NCBI GenBank assembly: GCA_013399895.1
Contig: VXBA01001799.1
Coordinates: 62,001 to 126,000 of the forward strand
Direction: 5' to 3'
DNA from: Serilophus lunatus
Lineage: Eukaryota > Chordata > Aves > Passeriformes > Eurylaimidae
Length of the DNA stretch: 64,000 nucleotides
Of the stretch, positions 41,301 to 49,000 are shown piece after piece. How positions within the stretch are numbered: the first letter of the stretch is position 1; the number at the start of each line of letters is the position of its first letter. Below the pieces are notes generated by a model, which saw nothing but the letters and a program-made list of their open reading frames with translations, was not told the DNA's origin and ran no database searches. Position numbers and translations under genes: made by a program.

Positions 41301-44300
41301 TATTTTTTCTATCATTCAGCCTTTTCTGTATTGACTAAAAAATGTATCGTATTTCACTAAAAATAAAGTTTTTGAATTTACAGAATGACTACTACAATTA
41401 ACTTAAGTACTAGGAAAGAATTTGGGATGTGGTATTCATGTAGAGCTACTAAAATAGGATGTGACTAGAACAGCAGATGAAGAAAATGAATTTATCTTTT
41501 TTAATTTATACTTTCCATGTTGAAAAGATTAGATGACATTGAAGAAAGAAAAAAAAAAGTGGGTACACTGAAAGAATCTCATGGCAGAAGGGTTGTAAAG
41601 GAAAACAAAAAAGTTAAATGAACTGGCAGTTCAAAAGTTCTAAACACTAATTCCTTAAAGGTTTTTACTATGTCTTTACCACTACAGTTCAGATTTTAAT
41701 TTGCAGACTCTTTTGGCAGCTGAGTAGACTTCTTTCGTTTTTCGTAAACTAAATCTGACAAAAACCTAAGCACAACCACATTAAAATGTACAGCCTATTT
41801 AACTGAAAATTTAGACTGAATATCTTCAATATCCAAACTACTTGAAGAGATTAAAAAATAAAAATAGGCTGGAAGAACAGTATTTCAACGTGTGATTATA
41901 GAAGTGAAGATTATAATTACATAATTGAGAGCAATCTGAGAGACGTGGTGAAGTTAAAAGATTTTTTTCATAGAACAGAGAAATGAAAGATTGTGTTTAA
42001 AATATTTTTTCTCCGTTCTCTCATATGCATACACACACATGACACACTCACCCTTCAGCCATGTGCGCATTTTCAACTAAGTGGAAGTATTTGTATAGTT
42101 CCTTTTAGTACAACTCTTTCTTTAAAACAATTGAATGGCTATTTCATGCCAATGCAAGAATAGCATACAATTTAGGATAAGATTTTCAAACTAATTGTAA
42201 ACCTTTGACTCCTTCTTGCATCCTTGCCAGAAGTTAATAATAAAAAGTAATAATCTAACATAACTATGTAGCAGAATAGGAGTCAAGATGTTCTCCCAAC
42301 TGTGTGAACTGCTTTGTCATGAGAAAATATTTTTTCCATCCCTAGAATAGAAAATCTCCCCCCCTGATCCCATGGGAAGCTATGAAAGATTGCAGTCTTA
42401 ATTAGCTTCTGGAAAAAGGAAGCAGAGTTACAAGCACAGAGTAAGACATGGCAAGTTTATCCTTCATACCCCGTCCAAAAATGATACAATTAATGAAAGA
42501 CAGGACATTGGCTGAAGAACACAGTTAAGAAGAAAAGGCATCTTCAGCCAAGCACTACAAGATCAGTGCCTTTTTTACCATTTTATCTTGTTATGTACAG
42601 CCTAGGCTTCTTTTCAGGAACTGTAAGTTCCTACTTAAAGTATTCATATTCCCTTAGATTTTTCAGTGGTTAAGTTTTTTTAGCTGTACCACCTTACACC
42701 AGACCAGAAGTTACCTCATCTGTACCTTTACTAGTTCAATACAAGATGGTGGCCAAAGAAGGAAAGCAATTACTCATATAAGAAGCAATGCTGCATTCTT
42801 GAGATCTTGGTGGTGTTTGTTTATTTGTTTGTTTGTTTTGGAATTGTGTTTTTTGTCATTGTTTGGGGCATTTTTAGCACAAAGTTGTCCTGACCTCATC
42901 CAAAGAGGTATATTCCAAAGGAAAAAGACAGAGAAACACTACCTTAAGTCCTTGTTATTCATATGAGAACTATGACCCATCTGTTTCTACTCCTTGCTGG
43001 CATGGAGATAAAATATTGCAGGGAAACAAGTGGAAAGACTTTTGGTCCAACCAACTTTGATTTTAGCAAATCTGTAAATTACATCCCAATTGTAAACTTA
43101 TAGTAGTGGTTGGGGAATGCACACAATAGAAACACTCAACACTGTATACAGCATTTATATAAGTTAGGGGAGACTCGATAACATGGACATATTAATATGA
43201 GAAGTCTTGTTGTTCTTAGTATAATAAGAATGTTAATCCAAACCTTTTAAGTTATGTCTGTTTTTCTGGTTTTAGTACACAAAGTATAAAACTCATTAAC
43301 AGCTAAGACTAAGTTATAACAGATGCCCTATTTCAGCCACAAAATCCCCTCAAACATCCCTCAGGATCTCTATGACTTAATCCACATTCTTTTCCTCCAC
43401 TAGCCTTGTTCTTTGAGTGCTTGTATGATGTCAGAAGTGTTAAAATAAGAGGGAGAAGGCAGATGATAGTTTTGTGTAGACTGTCACGATCAAATCCACC
43501 CAGCCTCATTGTTCAATGTCTTCCTCTGATTAGTTGTACCAGATTTCTTACTTAAGCCCTTGCACAGGCTCCACAAAATGTTCTGCAGCTTCTATTCCTC
43601 TAAATTCGAGTTATGAAGAGAACAAAGCTTTCACCTGACTTCAGTTCAATGAGTCTAAACTGCCTAATGTTTCAAACGATGTTTCCTAACTCATGAAAGT
43701 GTCTATCACTGCTTAACACATTTTGCTTCTAGAGCTCAGCAAAGCAGTGAATTCTCTGTCACATTTGTTCTGAGAGCAGACTTTCTCGGCTACTACCATG
43801 GAATAAAACCACAGGAGTAGATTGCTTTCCAAAACTGCCTTTGAGAATATCCAAATTTCAGTCTTGGCCATATTCAGGAAATACCCTTCCTCCAAACGTA
43901 TCTGCGATGGAGTAAAATTTAGTGCTAAAGTCATCAGTGGCATGGCAGACTTTATTGAAAAGGTGAAGTATTTTTGATGACTAGCAGCATGCCCAGTGAA
44001 GAAAAAGGGAAGTCAGTATTACAATGCCACCTGGAGGAGATGTAAAGATTCTAATATAAAATATAAACAGTCAATTTGTCTGTGAGAAAACGAGTTTTCT
44101 AATAGTACGCTATCTCAATAAATGGGGGATAGTTTGGAAGCAGAGCATACTTACGCTTTCTTTCCACAAATGGCTTGCTGGTACCAGTTTCTGCAAGTGC
44201 TGAAGTATTTCTTTTTTGTTCCCATAACTTGCTGAAGAGCACAAACATTTGGGCTATGGGTAGAGTGAGAAACATTTTAAAAAGAAGTTTCTGTGCATTT

Positions 44301-45827
44301 TTTGGAAAAAGTTCAATATGAAGTAGAGGCAAACACTGTTTCTGTTGAGCAAGAAATTAACATCTGGCTTCAGTTCCCATGGCAGGTGTGTTTTCAAGCA
44401 GCCACAGTCCAAGCTCCAGGGACTGCCCAGCTGGGTTCCTTGGCAAGCCCACCCTGTCTGCAGTGACAGAAACTTCCCCATCTTTCTGGTTTGACCCTAT
44501 ATCTCTGATGTGCAGCGATCACCAGCTGTGCTTAGCCAAGTCTCAGTATGCCTCTCATTTCTCTCTTCGTCCTGAGAGTTGAAATACCAGCCAGCAGGGA
44601 CTGAGCAGTGAATGCCATCAGGCTCTTTTCATTAAAGTTTTCATCTTGCAGCTTCTGTGTAGCTGAAGGTTGTGGGGGTTGTGGGGAGATGGCAAAGAAA
44701 AGTGCCTTGTTCTTTACATAGAAGAAAGCCTTGTCTTCTGTAAATCAATCAAGTATTTTGACTACTAAGCCTCTGGATTACCGCAGGCACCTAAATAAAC
44801 ATTCTGGGAATTACTAGGGACCAAAGGGTAAATTGGCATGTAAATAAAAGAAGTCACAGACTTCAGATGAGGAATACATGTTCCTTAGCATGATAGTGTA
44901 CAGAAGAGGAATGTCTTGTGGTCAAATTGCATGGTGCAAAAGCATTATGTCCCTAATTTTTATACTTGTACAACTAAAGAAGTTCATAATTTCAAAAGTT
45001 ATAATTTATATTTTTCATAACTGGAGAGAGTGAGTTTTAAAACAAATTTTCAAAAAGCTCATTGTGTATGTATGTAACAGATAGGGAATTCAGAAAAGAA
45101 AGATAGGGTAGTAAATATTTCTTAATCACAGAATGTTTTTTGCTTAAGAAGGCTAAATGAAAATATCTTTAGACACATCTGTCTCCCTGACACCAGCCTT
45201 TCCAAACAGCCTGGCTTGTAAGCATTGTCTTTTGGGAACCCTGCTGAGCAGCTTGCCACATTGGTCTAGTGCAAACAGAAATTTTGCAAAGGGTTTCCAG
45301 GATATATTCACACATTAGAAAGCATTTAATTAGAGTTCATTACTTTCATTAGGATGGAATAAAGAGAGAAAATACTGTGGCATAGATGTCAACTCTATTC
45401 AAAAGTTGGAAAACTTTTATCAAACATATCTGACATCCCATCACATTAATTATGAACTGTAATTAAATTCAGTGATTCTGAATTGCATGTATGAAGTTTA
45501 ACAATATTCTGTCTCCTTTTGAAACTCCCTAAAAAGCTTTTTATTTAGGAACAATTCCTGTAAAATTAATTTAAACAGAAAATGATACTTGAATGAAAGT
45601 GAGAACTCATAGTGAAAAACCACATTTCATATAATGCAAGAAGAAAGGGGAAAATAAAGGTTAACAAGCTTTCTTTTAAATTAAAAACAAAAGCCAATTA
45701 CTTACCCCTGGTCTCGTGCCCTTATTCGACTATGAGTTAAAATCTTGTCATAGTGAGCAAAAGCAGTTGCATGTTCAAAAGCAGATAACAAAAAAGTGGA
45801 AAAGGTGAATAAGAAAAAGATCTTCAT
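17290..45827 (-). CDS. POSTN: Periostin, 24 coding exons joined (overall entry)
   Basis: Periostin is a secreted matricellular protein. It binds collagen, fibronectin, tenascin-C and integrins, and it acts in bone, tooth, valve and wound matrix. I joined 24 exons by hand; every border is AG/GT, phases agree throughout, and the total is 2,574 nt (857 residues; human is 836). What is seen: a signal peptide (about 1-22); an EMI domain with cysteines at about 45, 61, 70, 80, 81 and 93; four FAS1 domains at about 98-231, 235-366, 369-493 and 497-629, with signatures such as FAPSNEAW, FAPTNEAF, NGVVHVID and NGVIHLID; one sequon at N600 (NDT); and a hydrophilic repeat tail from about 656. FAS1 exons align with human without length change; differences are confined to the signal peptide and the tail. 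Exons 16-23 all begin and end in phase 1, so each can be skipped in frame. TGFBI is the nearest paralogue, but the long basic tail and close identity favour POSTN. Confidence 0.97.
17802..17843 (-). CDS. POSTN: POSTN exon 23
   Basis: 42 bp, phase 1/1, residues 831-845, reading APVRKAQPTRRTQ; human has TPVRKLQANKKVQ. The acceptor is TTTCTAG and the donor AAG/GTAAAA. It belongs to the basic, heparin-binding-like tail. Confidence 0.92.
17844..19792 (-). other. POSTN: POSTN introns 18-23 region, marked at intron 22
   Basis: Introns 18 (606 bp), 19 (1,292 bp), 20 (418 bp), 21 (2,093 bp), 22 (1,949 bp) and 23 (471 bp) separate the cassette exons. I scanned them for further phase-1 exons with the TKV-IEG motif and found none beyond the one at 19,793-19,879. 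Confidence 0.8.
19793..19879 (-). CDS. POSTN: POSTN exon 22: additional cassette exon, duplicate-like of exon 21
   Basis: 87 bp, phase 1/1, residues 802-831. It reads GTEYTKVTKVIEGEPQIMER then EIKKAHLE. The first half repeats the TKVTKxIEG motif of exon 21, and IEGEP is also found in exon 18. The acceptor is ATCATAG and the donor AAG/GTTAGT. I know of no counterpart in human POSTN, which goes from this region straight to the APVRK-like exon. It lies 2.1 kb from exon 21 and 1.9 kb from exon 23. An open, in-frame, phase-matched exon with family-like sequence is unlikely by chance, but its use in transcripts is inferred. Confidence 0.87.
21973..22053 (-). CDS. POSTN: POSTN exon 21 (cassette exon)
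   Basis: 81 bp, phase 1/1, residues 775-802. It reads VTKVTKFIEGDGHLLEDEEI then KRLLQG, one codon shorter than human (FIEGGDGHLF). The acceptor is CTATCAG and the donor GAG/GTAATT. Human exon 21 is alternatively spliced. Confidence 0.95.
22472..22549 (-). CDS. POSTN: POSTN exon 20 (cassette exon)
   Basis: 78 bp, phase 1/1, residues 749-775. It reads PEIKYTRITAGGSDNEEKLK then KLLED; human has PEIKYTRISTGGGETEETLK. The acceptor is TTTCCAG and the donor ATG/GTTAGT. Confidence 0.95.
23842..23931 (-). CDS. POSTN: POSTN exon 19 (cassette exon)
   Basis: 90 bp, phase 1/1, residues 719-749. It reads PIIKTYTKIIDGRPVEVTEK then KVTEERIIQ; human has PIIKKYTKIIDGVPVEITEK. The acceptor is CCTATAG and the donor AAG/GTAAAT. 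Confidence 0.96.
24538..24633 (-). CDS. POSTN: POSTN exon 18 (cassette exon)
   Basis: 96 bp, phase 1/1, residues 687-719. It reads PSITQLTKLIEGEPEFKIVR then EGETITKVIHG; human has IEGEPEFRLIKEGETITEVI. The acceptor is TGTCACAG. The donor is GAG/GTTGGT. A stronger-looking GTATGT lies 4 nt further on, but using it would break the frame into exon 19. Confidence 0.94.
25124..25350. repeat. T/G-rich tract followed by A/C-rich tract in POSTN intron 17
   Basis: About 125 bp of T-rich sequence with TTTGG and GGGG runs (to about 25,251) is followed, after a short spacer, by an A/C-rich stretch (25,285-25,350) with long C and A runs. The two arms are loosely complementary. The rest of the 3.2 kb intron 17 is AT-rich with no recognised element. 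Confidence 0.75.
27825..27872 (-). CDS. POSTN: POSTN exon 17 (cassette exon), shortened
   Basis: 48 bp, phase 1 in and 1 out, residues 671-687, reading KINIIESNVQPIITKE. This aligns to the second half of human exon 17 (KIKVIEGSLQPIIKTE). The human exon is 81 bp; the first ten or so residues, the TKIITKVVEP part, have no counterpart here, and none is visible in the intron upstream. The acceptor is TTTTCAG and the donor AAG/GTAAAT. In mammals this exon is alternatively spliced. Confidence 0.9.
28498..29175 (-). mobile_element. CR1 LINE fragment in POSTN intron 16, same orientation as the gene
   Basis: The left end carries the CR1 3'-tail hallmark in reverse orientation (GTTGGAAGAGAC, then TCATCAAGTCCAAC). 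Next come the typical CTTTCCTGGGGAACTTGTTC, CTTTTCCTAATGTCCAGTCT, GCCTTCTCTTATCCAAACTG and TCTCTGGACACTGGCAGA blocks. It runs up to a C-rich stretch near 29,110 and is 5'-truncated, as most CR1 copies are. Confidence 0.88.
29984..30029 (-). CDS. POSTN: POSTN exon 16
   Basis: 46 bp, residues 656-671, reading FVRDSTFKEIPLTFY; human has FVRGSTFKEIPVTVY. The acceptor is TTATAG and the donor ACA/GTAAGT. It leaves phase 1, which every following cassette exon shares. Confidence 0.95.
30598..30665 (-). CDS. POSTN: POSTN exon 15: start of the C-terminal region
   Basis: 68 bp, residues 633-655, reading LPVGNDQLLTILKKLIKYIQ then IK; human has TPVGNDQLLEILNKLIKYIQ. The acceptor is TTGTCAG and the donor AAG/GTACTC (weak). 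It ends in phase 0 and links the last FAS1 domain to the repeat tail. Confidence 0.96.
31044..31146 (-). CDS. POSTN: POSTN exon 14: FAS1 domain 4, end
   Basis: 103 bp, residues 599-633. It reads VNDTLLVNELKSRESDLMAT then NGVIHVIDKLLYPA. NDT at 600-602 is the conserved N-glycosylation sequon, and NGVIHVID is the last FAS1 H2 motif. The acceptor is TACCAG and the donor CAG/GTGAGT. Confidence 0.97.
31312..31442 (-). CDS. POSTN: POSTN exon 13: FAS1 domain 4, middle
   Basis: 131 bp, residues 555-598. It reads DKNALRNILLYHLTQGVFIG then SGFEPGVTNILKTIQGGK and ends LYLKT. The acceptor is TATATAG. The donor is ACA/GTTAAG, weak at +3 and +5, but it is the only one that keeps phase 0 into exon 14. Confidence 0.94.
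31443..33612 (-). other. POSTN: POSTN introns 10-15 region, marked at intron 12
   Basis: Intron 12 is 2,170 bp and AT-rich, with no element I recognise. Introns 10 (468 bp), 11 (764 bp), 13 (165 bp), 14 (378 bp) and 15 (568 bp) likewise show only short homopolymer runs. Confidence 0.85.
33613..33743 (-). CDS. POSTN: POSTN exon 12: FAS1 domain 4, start
   Basis: 131 bp, residues 511-555. It reads FLSLVKAADLDDVLSQPGEW then TLFVPTNDAFKGLTDDEKDI. The human counterpart is TLFVPTNDAFKGM. The acceptor is TAAACAG and the donor TAA/GTAAGT. Confidence 0.97.
34508..34644 (-). CDS. POSTN: POSTN exon 11: FAS1 domain 3, end
   Basis: 137 bp, residues 466-511. It reads AVCIENSCMIRGSKEGRNGF then IHIFRQIINPAEKTLHEML and ends RNDKRF. 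Both cysteines of the AVCIENSC motif are kept. The acceptor AATAAG lies behind a short pyrimidine stretch and looks weak. The donor TAG/GTGAGT is strong. Confidence 0.95.
35113..35261 (-). CDS. POSTN: POSTN exon 10: FAS1 domain 3, middle
   Basis: 149 bp, residues 416-465. It reads LRLDQRLLRTILQNHIIKVK then IGLNELYNGQELETIGGK and ends LRVFVYRT. The acceptor is TTTCTAG and the donor ACA/GTAAGT. Confidence 0.97.
35488..36030 (+). mobile_element. Avian ERV-type LTR in POSTN intron 9, antisense to the gene
   Basis: It begins with TGTCCTGGTTT and continues with blocks typical of a widespread avian LTR: GATGTTTTAGTTGTTGCTA, GATATTCCATACCATAG, GTGGTGAGCAATTG, runs of TTATTATTATT, and CTCAACC before the end. 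The 3' terminus (near TGGAGTGGCTGTGTG) is diverged, so the end is approximate. No internal ERV genes are seen, so it looks like a solo LTR. It fills about half of intron 9 and lies opposite to POSTN transcription. Confidence 0.82.
36358..36492 (-). CDS. POSTN: POSTN exon 9: FAS1 domain 3, start
   Basis: 135 bp, phase 1 at both ends, residues 371-416. It reads KQVIELGGAQQTTFTDLVAQ then LGLASSLKPEGQYTLLAPLN and ends GAFS. The donor is CAG/GTTAGT, with a non-consensus T at +3. Intron 9, just downstream in the gene, holds an LTR. Confidence 0.97.
36641..36853 (-). CDS. POSTN: POSTN exon 8: FAS1 domain 2, end
   Basis: 213 bp, the longest coding exon, phase 1 at both ends, residues 300-371. It includes KFHVLNTLQCSEAITGGAVY, EVGCDGESLTVNGVKMV and NGVIHLIDQVLIPDS. 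The conserved cysteines in TLQCSE and VGCDGE are present. The acceptor is TTTGCAG and the donor CTG/GTCAGT. Confidence 0.97.
37467..37608 (-). CDS. POSTN: POSTN exon 7: FAS1 domain 2, start
   Basis: 142 bp, phase 0 in and 1 out, residues 253-300. It reads AAAITSDVMDILGRPGHYTL then FAPTNEAFERLPRGVLERIM and ends TDKVASE. The acceptor is TTTTTAG and the donor AAG/GTATGT. Confidence 0.97.
38173..38253. repeat. AT-only tract in POSTN intron 6
   Basis: About 80 bp made almost only of A and T, with repeated TATAAT/ATTATA units that are largely self-complementary. Confidence 0.85.
38438..38584 (-). CDS. POSTN: POSTN exon 6: FAS1 domain 1, end
   Basis: 147 bp, 49 codons, phase 0 at both ends, residues 204-252. 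It reads VVTVNCARIIHGNQIATNGV then VHVIDRVLT, the FAS1 H2 motif, and ends FLEVEDDLSSLR. The acceptor is AATACAG and the donor AGA/GTAAGT. Confidence 0.97.
38919..39083 (-). CDS. POSTN: POSTN exon 5: FAS1 domain 1, middle
   Basis: 165 bp, exactly 55 codons, phase 0 at both ends, residues 149-203. It reads NVNIELYNALHHHMVNKRML then TKDLKNGMTLVSMYNG and ends INHYPNG. Human has NALHSHMINKRML at the same place. The donor is GGG/GTAAGT. Confidence 0.97.
39689..39846 (-). CDS. POSTN: POSTN exon 4: FAS1 domain 1, start
   Basis: 158 bp, residues 96-148. It reads APIDHVYGTLGIVGATSTQR, then SDISKLREEIEGRGSFTFF, then the FAS1 H1-type motif APSNEAWEEL. The acceptor is ATTTCAG and the donor TCA/GTAAGA. 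Confidence 0.97.
39847..41110 (-). other. POSTN: POSTN introns 3-8 region, marked at intron 3
   Basis: Intron 3 is 1,264 bp. Introns 4 (605 bp), 5 (334 bp), 6 (829 bp), 7 (613 bp) and 8 (148 bp) follow between the listed exons. Only intron 6 shows something notable, an AT-rich tract at about 38,173-38,253. I saw no mobile elements in the others. Confidence 0.85.
41111..41175 (-). CDS. POSTN: POSTN exon 3: EMI domain, second half
   Basis: 65 bp, residues 74-96, reading TVLYECCPGYMKMDGMRGCP. It contains the paired CC and the final EMI cysteine. The acceptor is CCCACAG and the donor CAG/GTACAA (weak at +4 to +6). A 3 kb intron separates it from exon 2. Confidence 0.96.
41176..44154 (-). other. 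POSTN: POSTN intron 2
   Basis: 2,979 bp, one of the three largest introns. It contains a GTTT-type simple repeat at 42,812-42,841 and is otherwise AT-rich unique-looking sequence. Confidence 0.9.
42812..42841. repeat. (GTTT)n simple repeat in POSTN intron 2
   Basis: Short run of TTTG/TTTA tetranucleotides. Confidence 0.8.
44155..44253 (-). CDS. POSTN: POSTN exon 2: EMI domain, first half
   Basis: 99 bp, phase 2 in and 2 out, residues 41-74. It reads PNVCALQQVMGTKKKYFSTC then NWYQQAICGKK, nearly identical to mammalian periostin. It contains EMI cysteines 45, 61 and 70. The acceptor is CCCATAG and the donor GC/GTAAGT. The EMI domain mediates multimerisation and fibronectin binding in the family. 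Confidence 0.97.
44254..45705 (-). other. POSTN: POSTN intron 1
   Basis: 1,452 bp. It holds no recognised repeat. The part at about 44,380-44,640 is richer in G and C than its surroundings, but I cannot assign it. Confidence 0.9.
45706..45827 (-). CDS. POSTN: POSTN exon 1 (coding part): start codon and signal peptide
   Basis: Encodes residues 1-41. The ATG follows an A at -3 and opens MKIFFLFTFSTFLLSAF, a typical hydrophobic signal core. Cleavage after A22 (EHATA/FAHYDK) would leave HYDKIL, as in mammalian periostin. The sequence then enters the conserved SRIRARDQG. The donor is GGG/GTAAGT. The signal peptide itself is unlike the human one, as is normal for such segments. Confidence 0.96.
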
Positions 45828-45872
45828 CTTTAGTCCTCTGTTGCTTCTGGCAAGTCTAGAAGAGAGAACTGG
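45828..45872 (-). other. POSTN: POSTN 5' untranslated region (inferred)
   Basis: Short leader between the ATG and a start site estimated about 30 nt downstream of the TATA box. I saw no upstream ATG in it. The start site itself is not directly visible. Confidence 0.6.
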
Positions 45873-45895
45873 CAAAGGGTCTGGAGAGCTGACAA

Positions 45896-45903
45896 TTTAT
45901 ATA
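45896..45903 (-). promoter_or_regulatory. POSTN: TATA box of the POSTN promoter
   Basis: TATATAAA on the minus strand, about 70 nt upstream of the start codon. The spacing fits a short 5' UTR. Confidence 0.75.
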
Positions 45904-46000
45904 CATGTTAGAAGGTGGTGGGAGGGAACCACAGGATTAACCTGAAACTTTGTACCACCCTCCTTAGAATAGCAGCTTTTGCTGCCAGATTCAGCAACCT
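45904..46000 (-). promoter_or_regulatory. POSTN: POSTN proximal promoter with a RUNX-type site
   Basis: Directly upstream of the TATA box are a TGTGGTT (RUNX consensus; AACCACA at 45,927-45,933 on the plus strand), a GGTTAAT, two CCACC stretches and an ACAAAG. Periostin is expressed in osteoblasts and mesenchyme, so a RUNX site would make sense, but short matches are common and none is proven. Confidence 0.4.
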
Positions 46001-49000
46001 AAATTAGTAACATACATTAACCATATAAGCCATTTCTTTTATTCCCCGATTGACTAATTTCTTCCTTGTTACAGAGAGCTTGTAATTTTATTCTGCTGAC
46101 ACAACAACAGAGAAAGTTTGAGAAGTTTATACTTTGACTTATGGCTTTGTATTTATAGCACTGAGGCATCCAGAGGTCATGATCATTGCATGTGGTTTTA
46201 TTCAAACCCAGAGGAAGATGTTGTCTGTTCCCACAAGAACAGCATTGCTCTCCTTTGTTTTCCATGTGCTCCCTGTTATCAGCTATGAGCTGTTTAGCTA
46301 AAGAATTGAGAAAGTTCCAAATACTATTGTCAATAACATGAACTAACATTTTTGTTTTGGGGAAAAAAAAAAAAGCTGTATTAGCACACATTCTGATTGT
46401 GAAGTAGTTGCTCAATCAAATGTAGTATTAATTCAAATATTCATTTTAATTCTAATTATAAAAATTGCTATTACATAATGTTTTTATTCAAATCTTTATG
46501 TAATCTATGATTACATAACATATCAGAATCAATAAATATCTGAACATTTGAATGTGTACCTTTCTATATTTATTAGTCTGTCCTACAAAACCTCTTGTGA
46601 AGTAGACGGAAAATGCAATCCTGAGTAGTAACTGAGGAGACTGAGATAGAAGTGCCAGGTTCAAACCTCCTGTAAAGTGATAGTCTTAAGGCTCCAGGGA
46701 CAGTTACTCTTTGGACTACAATGCAGGAGTTTGTGATTTTCATATCAAGAAAAAATTCTGTTATTCATATAGAAGTGTTTGCATATGAATACAGTTTTTT
46801 GGGAAAATCTCCAAATTGTTTCAGAACTTTATGAAAATAAGGTGAGTACTCAGTTCTGGTTTCTTTCTCCAGCCAGAATGAGCAGTGAGATAACTAGAAA
46901 TGAATGCAGCATTGAACTAACACACCTGGGACCAACCTATCACTATAGAACAGACACAAAGTGGGTAAAGAGGAGCAGATAGAGACAATGACTATTTCTT
47001 GTACGTAGCCATAGCTAAAGGTTGTAACCAGTCGTAAGTATCTAGATGTTTTTGATTAAGGTCTTAGGTAACCACAACACTTCATGATTTCTAAGATTAA
47101 GAGCAGAGATGTTTGCTTAAACTGTAGATGGGTTTTTATTCTACTACGACCTCTACACATCCTGTCTGCAAAAAACCTCGATAGCTCATCTCCTGCCAGC
47201 ATCTCTAGACTCACACTCATGTTTGAACTTCATGCCTGAAACCTCACTGTCAGATCAGCTGATGGAAGTGTCAGGTCATCTCTGTGATATCATATTACCA
47301 GTATTAGGAGAATAACAACGCTGTTCTCCTGTTCCTCTCAGATCTTTGTATCTATTTATGGTCTTTGCAGCAAGAAATACAGTGAGAAATATCACCTTCT
47401 AAGTCTGTAGGAATGGCATTTCCAGCTGCTAATTGGCCTCAGTTGGTTGCTCCTTGCAGTTCTTAATCCAAAAATGAAAAAAAAAATAAAATTAGAAGAT
47501 AATCTGTTAAATTAACTTGAAAATCTTCAGAAAGTCCCAGAACTGTGCCAGTAACCTGTCTTCTCAGTAGTCCCTCCTCCCTCATCTATCAGCTCCCAGC
47601 ATTGCTCAGTTTCTTCCCTTAACATATAGCATCAAAATTAGTAGAAATTAATGCTGCTGCATTTATGCATTGAACTCCTATTGTTTACAGAGCTATCTAC
47701 CACACTTAAAGATGGAGCAATCTGAGTTGGGCTAGCATTTTTCTTTCTAGCTTTTTAATTAGTGACCCAGTCTCAAGTCACAGGGAAACCAATTTGTTCT
47801 CTGTATTGAGTACAGTAGGCTAGAATTCAACACAACCTTATAGCAAGCCTGTAGCACAATTGTATTTAATGAGGCAAATGTTAACAAAAGATAGTCAGTG
47901 AAAAATATAATTCACTGAAACCAAATAACATGAGGAGGAAAAATAGAAAAAACCCCTTAATTTTCTAAAAACTATCTAAATTGCTATGTAAGTTGTTCTG
48001 GTGAGTCATGTAAAAATGCACAGATCCTAAAATGGATAAAGCTAATCTTTAACTGGAAATTACTTTTTTTTTCTTTAAATAACCCAATGGAAATTTCACA
48101 CTTACATTTTCAAAACTTACAGTGAAACCAAACCAAACAAAAAACCCTAAAGAAGAAAAAATACCCCAATCACATGCATCCTAGTTCTCATTTCTGTTTA
48201 TGGTAGCCTAGATATAAAAGACAATAACAGCACCAGGTTCTGGTTTCCCTGTGATATAATGATGTGCTGAACAGCACACTGGAGCAATCATTCTTTAATT
48301 TTTCAGCTAAAATACTGCTATGATTAACCAACACTTTATTCACTTATGCTCATTGCTACTTTATTTAATTTATTGTTTCATTAGCAAGATGGCTACCTCA
48401 TCATGCAGCAACCTTGGGTCTTTTTCTTCCTTTGGCTAAATACTTTGCGCTAGTTTACTTCCTAAGTAATATGGTGTTGAAGTCCTATTTATAAAAGTTA
48501 AAAATTTTAATTATGAAATGCATTAAAACACCTCATGGATTCGAATTACTATTGTACTAATAGGAATTATCATCCACAGCAGAAGGAACATATCCAAAGA
48601 AATATCTGGAATAAGAATAAAACAAATGTTGGGTTTCATCTTCCACAAAACGTAAATAGTGTCAAGAAGCTAAGGTATCTGCTATTCTGAAAAGTTTGTT
48701 GTATTTCTCTAGAGACCTCTAGTGGAGAGAACTCTGTAAAGTCATTTTATGAAACCTGTGTTGATCGTTTACACTAAGAATTTATTATATGATAAAACAA
48801 CCTCTTTTATTATTCCTAAAGAGGATTACTTTAATTATACGATGCAAAAGTCCTTGCATTCAAATATGTAGGGGTTTGAATAACCACTTTTACATCAAAT
48901 TGAAGTAGTAGAAGCATCTACTTGTCACTTATAGCCAATTCTACTACTGATGTGAAGAAATTTAGAAAATAAGAATGGAAATAAATCAGGGGTTTTTCAA

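Noticed and set aside
46017..46415. 132-codon open frame on the minus strand just upstream of the POSTN promoter
   Set aside because: Its translation has no domain or signal I recognise, it is cysteine-rich without pattern, and there is no splice link to POSTN. Length alone is weak evidence.
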